Shown in pieces: positions 1 to 9,189 of a stretch of DNA of 64,000 nucleotides. The position numbers and the translations under genes are program-made. Positions within the stretch are counted from its first letter, which is position 1. Every line of letters starts with the position of its first letter. The notes below the pieces were generated by a model that was given only the letters and a program-made list of their open reading frames with translations, did not search any database and was not told the origin of the DNA. Source of the stretch: Streptomyces sp. R44. Lineage in GTDB: Bacteria > Actinomycetota > Actinomycetes > Streptomycetales > Streptomycetaceae. The DNA lies in assembly GCF_041053105.1 (NCBI RefSeq), contig NZ_CP163444.1:3968001-4032000 (forward strand), given 5' to 3'.

Positions 1-225
1 GCGGTCGGGGCTCACGCACTGCAGCGCGGCGGCGAAGGCCCGCGCGGCGGTCGCACGGCCGGAGCCGGGAGGGCCGGTGAAGAGCCAGGCGTGGGTCATC
101 TTGGAGGCCTCGGGGGCCGGCTCGCCGGCGGCGTGGGCGGTCACGAACGCGTCGGCGTCACGCGCGGCGGCGGCGAGCTGCTCCTCGACCCGGGTCTGTC
201 CGACCAGGTCGTCCCATACGGCCAT
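1..225 (-). CDS. holB: DNA polymerase III subunit delta' (partial, C-terminus outside window)
   Basis: Only the first 75 codons lie in the window; the gene runs off the left edge. The protein begins MAVWDDLVGQTRVEEQL and carries a Walker A-like segment GPPGSGRATAARAF, in which the usual GKT is replaced by GRAT, as in actinobacterial delta' clamp-loader subunits. Delta' is the stator of the clamp loader that places the beta clamp on DNA. The ATG at 225 follows a gaggggcag ribosome-binding site. The upstream neighbours on the same strand are tmk and topA, with an ABC exporter and a two-component system between, so DNA replication genes flank an inserted signalling module. A DnaA-box-like 9-mer (TTTTCCACA on this strand) lies at 288-296. 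Confidence 0.88.
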   Translation of the reverse strand, partial: MAVWDDLVGQTRVEEQLAAAARDADAFVTAHAAGEPAPEASKMTHAWLFTGPPGSGRATAARAFAAALQCVSPDR

Positions 226-306
226 GTCTGCCCCTCCTCAGGTACGTCCTCCATTGTGGGGCAGTGCTCCGACAACCCCGGCCGGGCTGTGGAAAACCCG
301 CTGGCC

Positions 307-480
307 TCAGGCCTCGCCGCGCGGCCGGGTCAGCCACAGGCCGACCGCCGAGCCGAGCAGGACCGCCCCGGTGGAGACGCTTCCGGTGGCCCGGAGGCCG
401 CCGGTCCAGCCGGCGAAGGTGCCGATGTAGACGTTGGCGAGGACGCTCGCGGCGAGCAGCAGCCAGAGAAGGGCGCGCAT
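307..480 (-). CDS. Small two-helix membrane protein
   Basis: This is a 57-residue protein starting MRALLWLLLAASVLANVYIG and ending TRPRGEA. Two hydrophobic segments (about residues 3-22 and 33-50) are joined by a short polar turn, with arginines at the C-terminus, so a small integral membrane protein is likely. A good GGAGG site precedes the ATG. It sits between holB and the histidine kinase, back to back with the kinase on the other strand. I do not recognise a family and give no function. Confidence 0.6.
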   Translation of the reverse strand: MRALLWLLLAASVLANVYIGTFAGWTGGLRATGSVSTGAVLLGSAVGLWLTRPRGEA

Positions 481-642
481 GGGATGCCTCCGTGGAGTGA
501 GTTCGGGGTGGCCCGCCGGGGCGTTCCCGGCGGCTCTTCCATCCTGGTCTCCGCCGCGTCCGCGCACAGCCGTGCCCACCCCCGGAGCGAGGGTGTAGCC
601 CGCTCCACCGTCTTCCCCGTGATCGCCGCCTACGCTGGCCCC

Positions 643-1827
643 ATGCGCGAGGCGATCAGGGAAGCGGCCAGGGCGTGGCTCCATCTCACGATCGGTGCCG
701 CGGTCGCCCTCCTCTGCTACCTGATGGTGGGCGTGGCCCTCTTCACCGCCTGCCTCACCCTCACGGTCATCGGCGCCGGGGTGCTGCCCGAGAGCGTGCT
801 GCTGCTGCGCCGCCTCGCCGGCTGGGAGCGGCGCCGCACGGCCGCGTGGACCGGGAGGCCCGTCCCCGAGGCGTACCTGCCGCTCCAAGGCCCCCTCCCC
901 GCGCGCGTGCGGACCGCGGTGACCGACGCGGGCACCCGGCAGGACCTGCTCTGGGCCGCCGCGCAGCTGCTGTACGGCCTGGTCCTCTGGTACCTCTCGC
1001 TGATCCTCGCGGTGCCCGCGCTCCTGGTCGACGGCGTCTGGACCGGGCTCGCCGGACGGCGGCCGGTGCTCCTGCCGCTGGTCGGCCGGCTCGCCGGGCT
1101 GGCGGCCGACTGGTCGCGGGCGCTGCTCACGCCGGCGCCGTCGGCGGCCCGGGACGCCGCCCTCGCCGCCCGTATCGAGCAGCTCACGGCCACCCGGGCG
1201 GGCGCGATCGCCGCGCACGGCGCGGAACTGCGGCGGATCGAGCGCGACCTCCACGACGGCGCGCAGGCCCACCTGGTGGCGCTGTCCATGCGGATCGGTC
1301 TCGCCCGGCGCGCGTACGACTCCGATCCCGTGACCGCGCGGAAACTCCTCGACGACGCCCAGACGCAGGCCGAGGCGGCTCTGGCGGAGCTGCGGCACGT
1401 GGTCCGCGGCATCCACCCGCCGATCCTCACCGACCGCGGCCTCGCCGGAGCGGTGCGGGCCCTGGCCGCGAGCAGCGGCCTGGAGGCGGCGGTCTCCCTG
1501 ACCGGCCTCGGCGACCAGGCGCAGGACGGCCCCCGCGCCCCGGCCGCCGTCGAGGCCGCCGCGTACTTCGTGGTCGCCGAGGCGCTCACCAACGCCGCCA
1601 AGCACAGTGGCGCCGCCCGCGCCTCCGTCTCCCTGACCCGTGAACCGGCCTCCCTGCGCGTGCGCGTGCAGGACGAGGGCCGCGGCGGGGCCGAGGCGGG
1701 CGAGAGCGGCGGCTCCGGCCTGACGGGCATGCGGCGCCGGGTCGCCGCGCTCGACGGCACCGTACGCCTGACCAGCCCCGAGGGGGGCCCGACCGTGATC
1801 GAAGTGGAGCTTCCGTGCGTGTGGTGA
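643..1827 (+). CDS. Sensor histidine kinase (HisKA_3 / NarL-type partner)
   Basis: This 394-residue membrane sensor kinase has an N-terminal half with four hydrophobic stretches (roughly residues 14-45 and 105-150), resembling the streptomycete membrane 'sensor' domain. A HisKA_3 dimerisation domain follows, with phospho-acceptor H204 in RDLHDGAQAHL. The ATPase domain has an N-box (EALTNAAKHSG) and a glycine-rich G-box near residues 345-365. ATG at 643 is chosen because it begins the first hydrophobic segment; the frame is open further upstream but has no kinase-like sequence there. The stop overlaps the response regulator start by 13 bp. The pair probably controls the adjacent convergent ABC exporter, which is a common arrangement. 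The signal is unknown. Confidence 0.9.
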   Translation: MREAIREAARAWLHLTIGAAVALLCYLMVGVALFTACLTLTVIGAGVLPESVLLLRRLAGWERRRTAAWTGRPVPEAYLPLQGPLPARVRTAVTDAGTRQDLLWAAAQLLYGLVLWYLSLILAVPALLVDGVWTGLAGRRPVLLPLVGRLAGLAADWSRALLTPAPSAARDAALAARIEQLTATRAGAIAAHGAELRRIERDLHDGAQAHLVALSMRIGLARRAYDSDPVTARKLLDDAQTQAEAALAELRHVVRGIHPPILTDRGLAGAVRALAASSGLEAAVSLTGLGDQAQDGPRAPAAVEAAAYFVVAEALTNAAKHSGAARASVSLTREPASLRVRVQDEGRGGAEAGESGGSGLTGMRRRVAALDGTVRLTSPEGGPTVIEVELPCVW

Positions 1828-2459
1828 TCGCCGAGGACAACGCCCTCCTCAGGGAGGGTCTGGTGCTGCTGCTGACCTCGTCGGGACACGAGGTCGCCGG
1901 GGTCGCGGCCACCGGCCCCGAGATCCTGCCGCTGCTCCTGGAGCACCGGCCGGACGTGGCCGTCCTCGACGTGCGGCTGCCGCCCGGCTTCCGCGACGAG
2001 GGGCTGCGGGCGGCGCTCGCGGCCCGTGAACAGCTGCCGGATCTGCCGGTGCTCGTGCTCTCGCAGTACGTGGAGGAGACGTACGCGGCGGAACTCCTGG
2101 GCGGCGGCGCGCGGGGCGTCGGCTACCTCCTGAAGGACCGGGTGGGCCGGGTGGACGAGTTCCTGGACGCCCTGGAACGGGTCGCCTCCGGTGGTACGGC
2201 CCTGGACCCGGAGGTCGTCACCGAGCTGATGGCCCGCCGCCGCGACGACCCGCTGGACGCCCTCACGCCCCGCGAGCGCGAGGCCCTGGAGCTGATGGCC
2301 CAGGGCCACGACAACGCCACGATCGCCCGCTCGATGGTGGTCACCGAGCGGGCCGTGCACAAGCACATCGGGAACGTCTTCCTGAAGCTCGGGCTGCCGC
2401 CGACCGACAGCGGCGGCCACCGCCGGGTCCTCGCCGTCCTCGCCTACCTGAACGCGTAA
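1815..2459 (+). CDS. Response regulator, NarL/LuxR family
   Basis: The protein has 214 residues. An N-terminal receiver domain has acidic residues E7 and D8, the likely phosphorylation site D52 (AVLDVRLP) and a conserved lysine in YLLKDRVG. A C-terminal LuxR-type helix-turn-helix follows at about residues 150-197 (LTPREREALELMAQG, then TERAVHKHIGNVF). The GTG start lies inside the end of the kinase gene, giving translational coupling. It should bind DNA once phosphorylated by the kinase. A likely target, by position only, is the perfect palindrome at 5722-5745 ahead of the exporter genes. It ends 10 bp from the end of the convergent permease gene. Confidence 0.93.
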   Translation: MRVVIAEDNALLREGLVLLLTSSGHEVAGVAATGPEILPLLLEHRPDVAVLDVRLPPGFRDEGLRAALAAREQLPDLPVLVLSQYVEETYAAELLGGGARGVGYLLKDRVGRVDEFLDALERVASGGTALDPEVVTELMARRRDDPLDALTPREREALELMAQGHDNATIARSMVVTERAVHKHIGNVFLKLGLPPTDSGGHRRVLAVLAYLNA

Positions 2460-2469
2460 GGCGCCTACC

Positions 2470-4893
2470 TCAACGCGTAGGGCCTGTCCGCGCGGACACC
2501 GGCAGGAACACCCCCGCCGTGACGGTGACGAGGACGACGCCCGCGATCAGGCCTGCCTGCGCGGGCGGCAGATACGGCAGCCCGCCGGTGAGCGCCCAGG
2601 CGAACGCGGTCAGCGGCAGCGCGCCCACCACGAGCCCCACGAGGAGGCCCGTCGTGGTCAGGAACCCCGCCTCCAGGCCGAGCATCCGGCGCAGCTGGCC
2701 GGCCGAGGTGCCGACCTGGCGCAGGAGTTCCAGCTCGCCGCGCCGCCCGGCGCCGATCAGGGCGAGGGTGCTCAGGACGGAGAGGAGGGTGAGCCCTCCG
2801 ATCGCGGCGACGATCCCTGCGGAGACGAGCGAGTTCAGCTCCACCCCGGGGGGCGTCACCGACTCGGGGACGACAGGAGACGTTCCGCGCTTCCCCGCCG
2901 CCAGGACGCGCGCGGGGTACGGATCGCTCATGTGCGGGGCCAGTTCGGCCTTCGGCAGCAGGAACTCGCCGAGAGCGAGCGACCGTTCGTACACGGCGAC
3001 CACCCTCAGCCGCTTCGGTGTCCCGTCCCCGAGCCGGAGCTCCACCGTCGAACCGGGCTTCACCTCAAGGGACTCGGCCATGTCCGCGCCCACCGCGACC
3101 GTGCCGGCCCGGCCGAGTCCGGACAGGTCGCCGGCGACGACGCCCGGGTCGAGCGTGCCCGCCAACCCGTCGGCGTCCACGCCGAGGACCGGGAGCCGGT
3201 CGAGGCGCGGCGTGCCGACCTCCGTGCGGGCCAGGACCACCGAGGAACGCAGCACGTCCGTGGCCGTCTCCACCCCCGGAAGCGTCCGCACCCGCTCCGC
3301 CGTCGTGCCGGTGAACGCGAGTCCGGCGGTCGTCGCGGCCCGCGCCTGCGCGACCGCGGCCCGCTCCATGGTGGCGCCCGCCGAGAGCTGCACCAGGGCG
3401 AACGCGGTGACGAGGACCACGGGGACGAGCGCGGCCCCGAGCCGGCGCGAGTGCGCGGCGGCACCGGCGGCCGTGAGCCGTCCGGGCGCGCCGCCGAACC
3501 GCCGGAACGGCCGGTCGAGGAGCGCCATCGCCGCCCCCGCGATCCACGGCCCGAGCAGCGCGCACCCGGCGACCAGCGTCACCGTCGCCGCACCGGCGGC
3601 GGCGGCGGCCGCGTCGCCGCCCTGGAGCGTGGCCGTACCGGCCGAGCCCACGCCGAGCACGAGCAGCACGAGCCCGGCGACGCGTCGGGCGCGGGCCTTC
3701 CCCGGGCGGCCCGGGCGACGGGCCGCGAGCAGGACCACGAACCGGGCGATGCCCACCACGAGGGCGGCGGCGACGAGCACGGCGGCGAACAGCCACGGCG
3801 GGGTGGGGAGTTCGAGGCCCTCCGGTACGACTCCGGTACGGGCCCGCAGCGCCGACCACAGCAACAGGAACGCAGGTCCGGACGCGAGCGCGCCGAGCAG
3901 CGCGGCCGCGCCCGCCACCCGGGTCACCTCCCGTCCTGCCGCGCCCCGCACCTGACGGGGCGTCGCGCCGACCGAGAGCAGCAGGTCCCGCTCGGCGGCG
4001 CGCTGCTGGAGGGCCTGCGCGACGAGCGAGGCGAGGACGAGGACGGCGACCAGGACCACGTTCGCGGAGACGGCGGCGAGCATCATGAGCAGCTCCGCGC
4101 GCGCGGGCGGCGCGCCGAGGTGTTCGGCGCCGCCCCGGCCGTCCCCGGTGAGGGCCCGCAGCGGCTGCCCCGCGGCGGTGTCCTTCAGCCCGGCCCGGTC
4201 CAGGGCGGCCCGTACGCGCGCGTGGAGGGTGTCCACGGGTACGCCGGGCTCGGCGAGGACCCCGACGGCGTCGACGGCACCGGGGTGCCCGGCGAGCCGC
4301 CGCGCCTCCCCCGCCGTGACGTACAGCGCGGCCGGCCCTTCGGCCACGCCGACGACCTCGCGGCCGGCCACGGTGTCCCCGACGGCGGCGCCGAGGCCTG
4401 CGCCGACGACGGCCTCCCCGGCCTGCCGGGGCTCCCGCCCGTCGGTCAGCCGGTACGGGGCGAGCCGGGCCGCGTCCCAGGAGCGGCCGGGGTACGCGCG
4501 CGTGCCGTCCGCTCCGGTGGCCGCCGCCTCCCGTACGACGAACGTGTGGTCCGGGACCGCTTCCCGTACCCCCGGCACGGCCCGCAGGACGTCGACGGCC
4601 GCGGCGGGGACCCGTACCCGCTCGGTCAGGCCCACCGTCTCGGTCCTCGGCTCGCTGCCCCACGGTGCGGTCGTCCAGCGGACCTCCTGGTCGCCGGCGA
4701 CGACGACGGGCGCGGCGGCGTACCGCTCCACGCGCGCGTGGCCGAGCCCGGCGGAGCCGAGCGCGAGCGCCAGCGCGCCGAGCAGCGCGGAGGTGACGGC
4801 GACGGCCGCGAACACGGCGGCCCACGCCTTGCGATGGACCCGCAGCGACCGGGCGGCGAGCAGCCGCACGGCGGGATTCCCGACGCGGCTCAT
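2470..4893 (-). CDS. ABC transporter permease, FtsX/MacB type
   Basis: This 807-residue protein has the architecture of two FtsX-like permease repeats: an N-terminal helix (about residues 22-48), a large extracytoplasmic region, a bundle of helices around 270-460, a second extracytoplasmic region, and three C-terminal helices after residue 690 (VAAIGGLTLLSVLSTLALIG). The segment around GELELLRQVGTSAGQLRRML is the typical cytoplasmic coupling motif. Its start overlaps the ATPase gene stop by 4 bp (ATGA), so the two are co-translated. Such pairs export peptides, lipoproteins or antibiotics, or sense cell-envelope stress with a two-component partner. The substrate cannot be told from the sequence. 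Confidence 0.9.
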   Translation of the reverse strand: MSRVGNPAVRLLAARSLRVHRKAWAAVFAAVAVTSALLGALALALGSAGLGHARVERYAAAPVVVAGDQEVRWTTAPWGSEPRTETVGLTERVRVPAAAVDVLRAVPGVREAVPDHTFVVREAAATGADGTRAYPGRSWDAARLAPYRLTDGREPRQAGEAVVGAGLGAAVGDTVAGREVVGVAEGPAALYVTAGEARRLAGHPGAVDAVGVLAEPGVPVDTLHARVRAALDRAGLKDTAAGQPLRALTGDGRGGAEHLGAPPARAELLMMLAAVSANVVLVAVLVLASLVAQALQQRAAERDLLLSVGATPRQVRGAAGREVTRVAGAAALLGALASGPAFLLLWSALRARTGVVPEGLELPTPPWLFAAVLVAAALVVGIARFVVLLAARRPGRPGKARARRVAGLVLLVLGVGSAGTATLQGGDAAAAAAGAATVTLVAGCALLGPWIAGAAMALLDRPFRRFGGAPGRLTAAGAAAHSRRLGAALVPVVLVTAFALVQLSAGATMERAAVAQARAATTAGLAFTGTTAERVRTLPGVETATDVLRSSVVLARTEVGTPRLDRLPVLGVDADGLAGTLDPGVVAGDLSGLGRAGTVAVGADMAESLEVKPGSTVELRLGDGTPKRLRVVAVYERSLALGEFLLPKAELAPHMSDPYPARVLAAGKRGTSPVVPESVTPPGVELNSLVSAGIVAAIGGLTLLSVLSTLALIGAGRRGELELLRQVGTSAGQLRRMLGLEAGFLTTTGLLVGLVVGALPLTAFAWALTGGLPYLPPAQAGLIAGVVLVTVTAGVFLPVSARTGPTR

Positions 4894-5666
4894 CCCGCCA
4901 CCGCCAGGTGACGCGCCGCCTCGCCGAGGCCGCCGAGTGCCTCCCGTACGCCCGCCTCGTCCGGACGGTCGAGGCGGCCGACGATCCGGCCGCGCTCCAG
5001 GAACACCGCCTCGTCCGTCCAGGTGGCGGCGGTCGGGTCGTGGGTGACGAGGACGACCGTGCGCCCCCGCTCGTCGACCGCACGCCGCAGCAGCGCGAGG
5101 ACCCCGGCCGCCGTGACCGGGTCGAGGGCGGCGGTCGGCTCGTCGGCGAAGACGACCTCGGGCTCGTTGACGAGGGCGCGGGCGATCGCCACCCGCTGCC
5201 GCTGGCCGCCGGAGAGGTTCTCGGGCCGGTCCTCGGCCCGGTCGGCGAGCCCCACGGCGTCGAGGCCGGCCAGGGCGCGGGCGTCGAGCTCCGTGCCCTC
5301 GCGGGCCCCGGCGAGGAGCAGCGGCAGGGTGACGTTCTCGCGCACGTTCAGGGCGGAGACGAGGTTGAGCGACTGGAAGACGAAGCCGATCCGGTCCCGT
5401 CGGAGCCGGGTCAGCCCGGCCGGCCGCAGGGTGGCGAGGTCGGTGCCCCCGATCCGTACCCGCCCGGCCGTCGGCCGTTCGAGCCCGGCCGCGCAGCGCA
5501 GCAGGGTGGACTTGCCGGAGCCCGAGCGGCCCATCACGGCCAGGAAACGCCCGCGCGGCACCCTCAGGTCGACCCTGTCGAGCGCGGGCGCCCCTCCGCC
5601 GTACACGCGGCTCACCCCGTCCAGGGCGAGGGCGGCGCCGTTCTCCGTCACTGCTGTCGTCGTCAT
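4890..5666 (-). CDS. ABC transporter ATP-binding protein, LolD/MacB type
   Basis: The protein has 258 residues with a complete nucleotide-binding domain: Walker [11 protein letters not shown]-loop FVFQSLNLV, signature [15 protein letters not shown], Walker [12 protein letters not shown] and H-loop VTHDP. The ATG at 5666 ([10 protein letters not shown]) is preferred. A longer frame exists, but it would run through the palindrome at 5722-5745 and has no good ribosome-binding site. It is the first gene of a two-gene operon with the permease. The promoter is expected in 5667-5753, where the 24-bp palindrome lies. Confidence 0.93.
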   Translation of the reverse strand: MTTTAVTENGAALALDGVSRVYGGGAPALDRVDLRVPRGRFLAVMGRSGSGKSTLLRCAAGLERPTAGRVRIGGTDLATLRPAGLTRLRRDRIGFVFQSLNLVSALNVRENVTLPLLLAGAREGTELDARALAGLDAVGLADRAEDRPENLSGGQRQRVAIARALVNEPEVVFADEPTAALDPVTAAGVLALLRRAVDERGRTVVLVTHDPTAATWTDEAVFLERGRIVGRLDRPDEAGVREALGGLGEAARHLAVAG

Positions 5667-5721
5667 ACCGGTAACGCTAGAAAAGCGCAGGTCACAGCAG
5701 TATGGGGCTGGCTGCCGGAGT

Positions 5722-5745
5722 GGGGGTGGAGCTAGCTCCACCCCC
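5722..5745. promoter_or_regulatory. Perfect 24-bp palindrome ahead of the ABC exporter operon
   Basis: Twelve bases (GGGGGTGGAGCT) are followed directly by their exact reverse complement. The site is about 56 bp upstream of the ATPase start and 9 bp beyond the tmk stop. No T-run follows, and a zero-loop palindrome is better suited to a dimeric DNA-binding protein than to termination. Its position fits an operator for the nearby response regulator or another repressor. A terminator for tmk is the alternative. Confidence 0.55.
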
Positions 5746-5753
5746 CAAGGGAC

Positions 5754-8700
5754 TCAGCGGCGGCGGCGCGGGCCCTCGTCCTCGTCCTCGTGCGGGCCGA
5801 ACAGCTCGTCCGCGAGGGTCGGGAGGTCGTCGAGCGGGGTCTCCTCGGCCCAGTCGGAGCGGCGGCGGGGGCGGCCGTTCTCGTCGAGCTGGGGCAGCTC
5901 CCGGGTCCGGTCGTTCGCACCGTGCGGCTCGTGCGGTGCGTCGCGGAAGATGCCCTGCGGCACCCGGTCGGCGGGGTCGGACGTCCCGGCGTCCCGTACG
6001 GGAGGCAGCACGGCGGTCTCATCGGCGCCCCGCTCGTCACGGATCTGCGGCAGCACGGCGGTCTCCGCCTCGGGCCGGGGAGACGCCTCCGGCTGCACGA
6101 TCGGCGTCGCCACCGTGACCTCGTCCGGCGAGACGGTCGGCGCGTCCGGCCGCACGACCGGGGTCGGCACGGTGACCTCGTTCGCCGACACCTCGGCCGT
6201 ACGCGAGGCACGCGCGGCCCGCTCGGCCGCGGCCTTCTCCGCGGCAGCCGCCCGCTCGGCAGCAGCCCGCTCGGCAGCAGCCCGCTCCGACGCGGCCGTC
6301 CGCTCGGCCGCGGCCTTCTCCGCGGCCTCGCGCTCCCGCGCGGCCTTCTCCCGGGCGGCCTTCGCCGCCTCGGCACGCTCCGCGGCGGCGAGCTCCGCCG
6401 CGGCGCGCTCGGCGGCCGCCCGCTCCGCCGCCGCCTTCGCGGCGGCCTCGGCGGCGAGCTTCTCCGCGGCGGCCTTCGCCGCTGCCTCCTCCGCGGCCTT
6501 CGCCGCCGCGGCGGCCTCGGCCATCCGGCGGGCCTCCTCGGCGCGCAGCAGGGCCTCCTCGGCCTTGCGCTGCTTCTCCAGGCGGCGCTCCTCGGCCTCG
6601 GCCCGCAGCCGGGCCTCCTCCTCGGCCTCCTTGCGGAGCCGCTCCTCTTCCTCCTGGCGGGCCTTCTCCTCGGCGGCGAGGCGCTTGCGCTCCTCCTCGG
6701 CCGCGATCCGGGCCTCCTCGGCCCGGCGACGGGCCTCCTCCGCCTGCCGTTCGGCCTCCAGGCGGCGCGCCTCTTCCTCCTCGCGCCGCTTGCGCTCCTC
6801 CTCCTCGGCGCGGAGCTTGGCGAGCTGCTCCTGGCGCTCGCGCTCCAGACGCTCCTCCTCGGCCTTGCGCGCGGCCTCTTCCTCGGCGAGGCGGCGGGCC
6901 TCCTCCTCGGCCTTCCGGCGGGCCTCCTCCGCGGCCTTCACCTCGGCCTCGGAGAGCGGCAGCATCCGGTCGAGCCGGTGACGTACGACGGTGGTGACGG
7001 CCTCCGGCTCCTGGCCGGCGTCGACGACGAGGTAGCGGCTGGGGTCGGCGGCGGCGAGGGCGAGGAAACCGGCCCGTACGCGCGCGTGGAACTCCGGCGG
7101 CTCGGACTCCAGCCGGTCGGGCGCCTCGGTGAACCGTTCCCGCGCGGTCTCCGGGGAGACGTCGAGGACGACGGTCAGGTGCGGCACGAGGCCGTCGGTC
7201 GCCCAGCGCGAGATGCGGGCGATCTCGGTCGGGGACAGGTCGCGGCCCGCGCCCTGGTAGGCCACGGACGAGTCGATGTACCGGTCGGACAGGACGATCG
7301 CGCCCCGCTCCAGGGCCGGCCGGACCAGCGAGTCGACGTGCTCGGCGCGGTCCGCCGCGTACAGCAGGGCCTCGGCGCGGTTCGAGAGCCCCGCCGACGA
7401 CACGTCGAGGAGGATCGAGCGGAGCCGCTTGCCGATCGGCGTGGCGCCCGGCTCGCGGGTGACGACGACCTCGTGGCCCTTGGCGCGGATCCACTCGGCG
7501 AGGGCCTGGACCTGCGTGGACTTCCCGGCCCCGTCGCCGCCCTCCAGGGCGATGAAGAAACCGGTCGGGGACGGCGCCTGGACCGGGTCGGAGCCGCGCA
7601 GCGCGTCGCGCAGGTCGCGGCGGAGCGGGACGCCCGCCCGGTCGTCGGTCTTCGCGAGGACCAGCGCGGCGACCGGAAGCAGCAGCGCGCCGACGAGGAC
7701 GAGCGTGAAGGCGGCGCCGCCGTGCGCGAAGACGAAGTCCCCCGAGGCGAGCCGGTGCGGCCCGATCGCGGCGGCGAGCAGCGGCGCGGCGAGCGCCCCG
7801 AGGCCCATGGCCAGGCGCGCGGTGGCCTGGAGGTGCTCGGTGGTCCGGGCCCGGCGGGGCTCCTCGGTCTCCTGGTCGATCAGGGTGTGGCCGGTGTTCG
7901 CGGCGACCCCGGCGGCGTACCCGGCGAGGACGGCGAGGAACAGCACGGTCGCCGTGTCCGGGACCAGGCCCATCGCGATCAGGGCGACGCCGGTGACGGC
8001 GGTCGCGAGGGCGAGCAGCCGCCGCCGGGACAGCACCGGCAGGACCGAGCCCGCGGTGCGGATGCCGACGGCGGTGGCGCCGCCGAGCGCCAGGATCAGG
8101 AGGGCGTACGTGACGGGCCCGCCGCCCAGGTCGTACGCGTGGAGCACGGCGACCGACGCGGCCGCGGCGATCGCCCCGGCGACGGTGGCGGAGGTGAGGA
8201 CGAGCAGCGGCAGGGCGCCGGTGCGGCCCTTCCCCTCGCCCTCGCCGGCCTTCGGGGTCGGCCGGCGCAGGCCCTCCAGGGGCGAGCGGGGCCGGGGCGT
8301 CTCCTCGCCGGGCAGCGCCATCGCGTACAGGACGGTGACGGAGGCGGCGAACAGACCGGCCGCGACGTACGAGCCGAGGGCCGCCTGGTGCAGCGAGAAC
8401 CAGTCGAGTCCGACACCCAGCAGGTTCCCGACGAGGGTGGCGACGAGCAGCACGGCGGCCGCGGCGGGGACGGCGAGGAAGCCGGTCCGCAGCGACAGCC
8501 GGCGCAGCGCGCCGAGGTGGTCGGGCAGAGGCCGTACGGCGGCGCCCTCAAGGGGAGGGGCGGGCAGCAGCGCGGGCGCGGCGCCCTCGCGGCCGATGGT
8601 CCACAGCCGCTCGGCCGCACCGGCGACGAAGACCGTGCCCAGCAGGTACCAGAGGGCACTGCCCGGGAGCCAGTCGATCCACAGCGGGGCGATGATGAGC

Positions 8701-9086
8701 AGCGCGATCCGCAGCCCGTCGGCGCCGATCATGGTCCAGCGCCGGTCCAGCGGGCCGGACGGCCCGGTGAGCGCGGTCAGCGGCCCGAGGAGGACGGCCC
8801 CGAAGAGGACCGCGGCGAGCAGGCGGGCGCCGACGACCGCCGCCACGGCGAACGCGGCTCCCCGGTAGCCGCCCCCGAGCGCGCCCTCGGTGACGGCCGC
8901 CTGGAGGCCCAGGAGGACGAGGACGAGGACGGCGAGGGCGTCGCCGGTGCTGCCGACCAGATGGGCGCTCCACAGCCGGCGCAGCGGCTGATGGCGCAAG
9001 AGGGCGCGTACGGCGCGCTCCCGGGAATCCGCGACGAGTGCGGCGTCGGAATCGCCCAGGCGGTCTGGCTGCTCTGCTCGCGTCAT
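5754..9086 (-). CDS. tmk: Thymidylate kinase fused to MFS-like membrane domain, with long coiled-coil tail
   Basis: The protein has 1110 residues and three parts. Residues ~35-490 form an MFS-like bundle of about 12 hydrophobic segments. Residues ~508-710 are a complete dTMP kinase: P-loop [14 protein letters not shown](Y/F)-type motif [17 protein letters not shown], and the lid region ending before MLPLSEAEV. Residues ~711-1110 are an Ala/Glu/Arg-rich heptad-like coiled coil followed by a Pro/Thr/Val-rich acidic tail ending EDEGPRRRR. Tmk phosphorylates dTMP to dTDP. The family is usually about 210 residues long; streptomycetes are known for the membrane-fused version. The tail looks like a scaffold or membrane-proximal rod, but its role is unknown. 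It follows topA, separated by a terminator hairpin. Confidence 0.93.
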   Translation of the reverse strand: MTRAEQPDRLGDSDAALVADSRERAVRALLRHQPLRRLWSAHLVGSTGDALAVLVLVLLGLQAAVTEGALGGGYRGAAFAVAAVVGARLLAAVLFGAVLLGPLTALTGPSGPLDRRWTMIGADGLRIALLIIAPLWIDWLPGSALWYLLGTVFVAGAAERLWTIGREGAAPALLPAPPLEGAAVRPLPDHLGALRRLSLRTGFLAVPAAAAVLLVATLVGNLLGVGLDWFSLHQAALGSYVAAGLFAASVTVLYAMALPGEETPRPRSPLEGLRRPTPKAGEGEGKGRTGALPLLVLTSATVAGAIAAAASVAVLHAYDLGGGPVTYALLILALGGATAVGIRTAGSVLPVLSRRRLLALATAVTGVALIAMGLVPDTATVLFLAVLAGYAAGVAANTGHTLIDQETEEPRRARTTEHLQATARLAMGLGALAAPLLAAAIGPHRLASGDFVFAHGGAAFTLVLVGALLLPVAALVLAKTDDRAGVPLRRDLRDALRGSDPVQAPSPTGFFIALEGGDGAGKSTQVQALAEWIRAKGHEVVVTREPGATPIGKRLRSILLDVSSAGLSNRAEALLYAADRAEHVDSLVRPALERGAIVLSDRYIDSSVAYQGAGRDLSPTEIARISRWATDGLVPHLTVVLDVSPETARERFTEAPDRLESEPPEFHARVRAGFLALAAADPSRYLVVDAGQEPEAVTTVVRHRLDRMLPLSEAEVKAAEEARRKAEEEARRLAEEEAARKAEEERLERERQEQLAKLRAEEEERKRREEEEARRLEAERQAEEARRRAEEARIAAEEERKRLAAEEKARQEEEERLRKEAEEEARLRAEAEERRLEKQRKAEEALLRAEEARRMAEAAAAAKAAEEAAAKAAAEKLAAEAAAKAAAERAAAERAAAELAAAERAEAAKAAREKAAREREAAEKAAAERTAASERAAAERAAAERAAAAEKAAAERAARASRTAEVSANEVTVPTPVVRPDAPTVSPDEVTVATPIVQPEASPRPEAETAVLPQIRDERGADETAVLPPVRDAGTSDPADRVPQGIFRDAPHEPHGANDRTRELPQLDENGRPRRRSDWAEETPLDDLPTLADELFGPHEDEDEGPRRRR

Positions 9087-9142
9087 CCGTCCACCCTATC
9101 CGGACGGCCTTGCTCCCCGCGGCCCGCGCCCGAACAAACGTG

Positions 9143-9171
9143 GGAGGGCGGGAGCACCGCTCCCGCCCTCC
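9143..9171 (-). terminator. Hairpin terminator after topA
   Basis: Two perfect 13-base arms (GGAGGGCGGGAGC and its complement) flank a 3-base loop, 19 bp after the topA stop and before the tmk start on the same strand. It should stop or attenuate topA transcription before tmk. Confidence 0.75.
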
Positions 9172-9189
9172 TCCGCGTACACCGTGTGA

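Noticed and set aside
91-642. Long frame upstream of the histidine kinase start
   Set aside because: It runs through the holB start and the small membrane protein with no kinase-like sequence; high-GC open frame only. The start at 643 fits the first membrane segment.
717-2420. Long antisense frame opposite the two-component genes
   Set aside because: Arg/Ser/Pro-rich, with no known domain; a mirror of the kinase and regulator genes common in GC-rich DNA.
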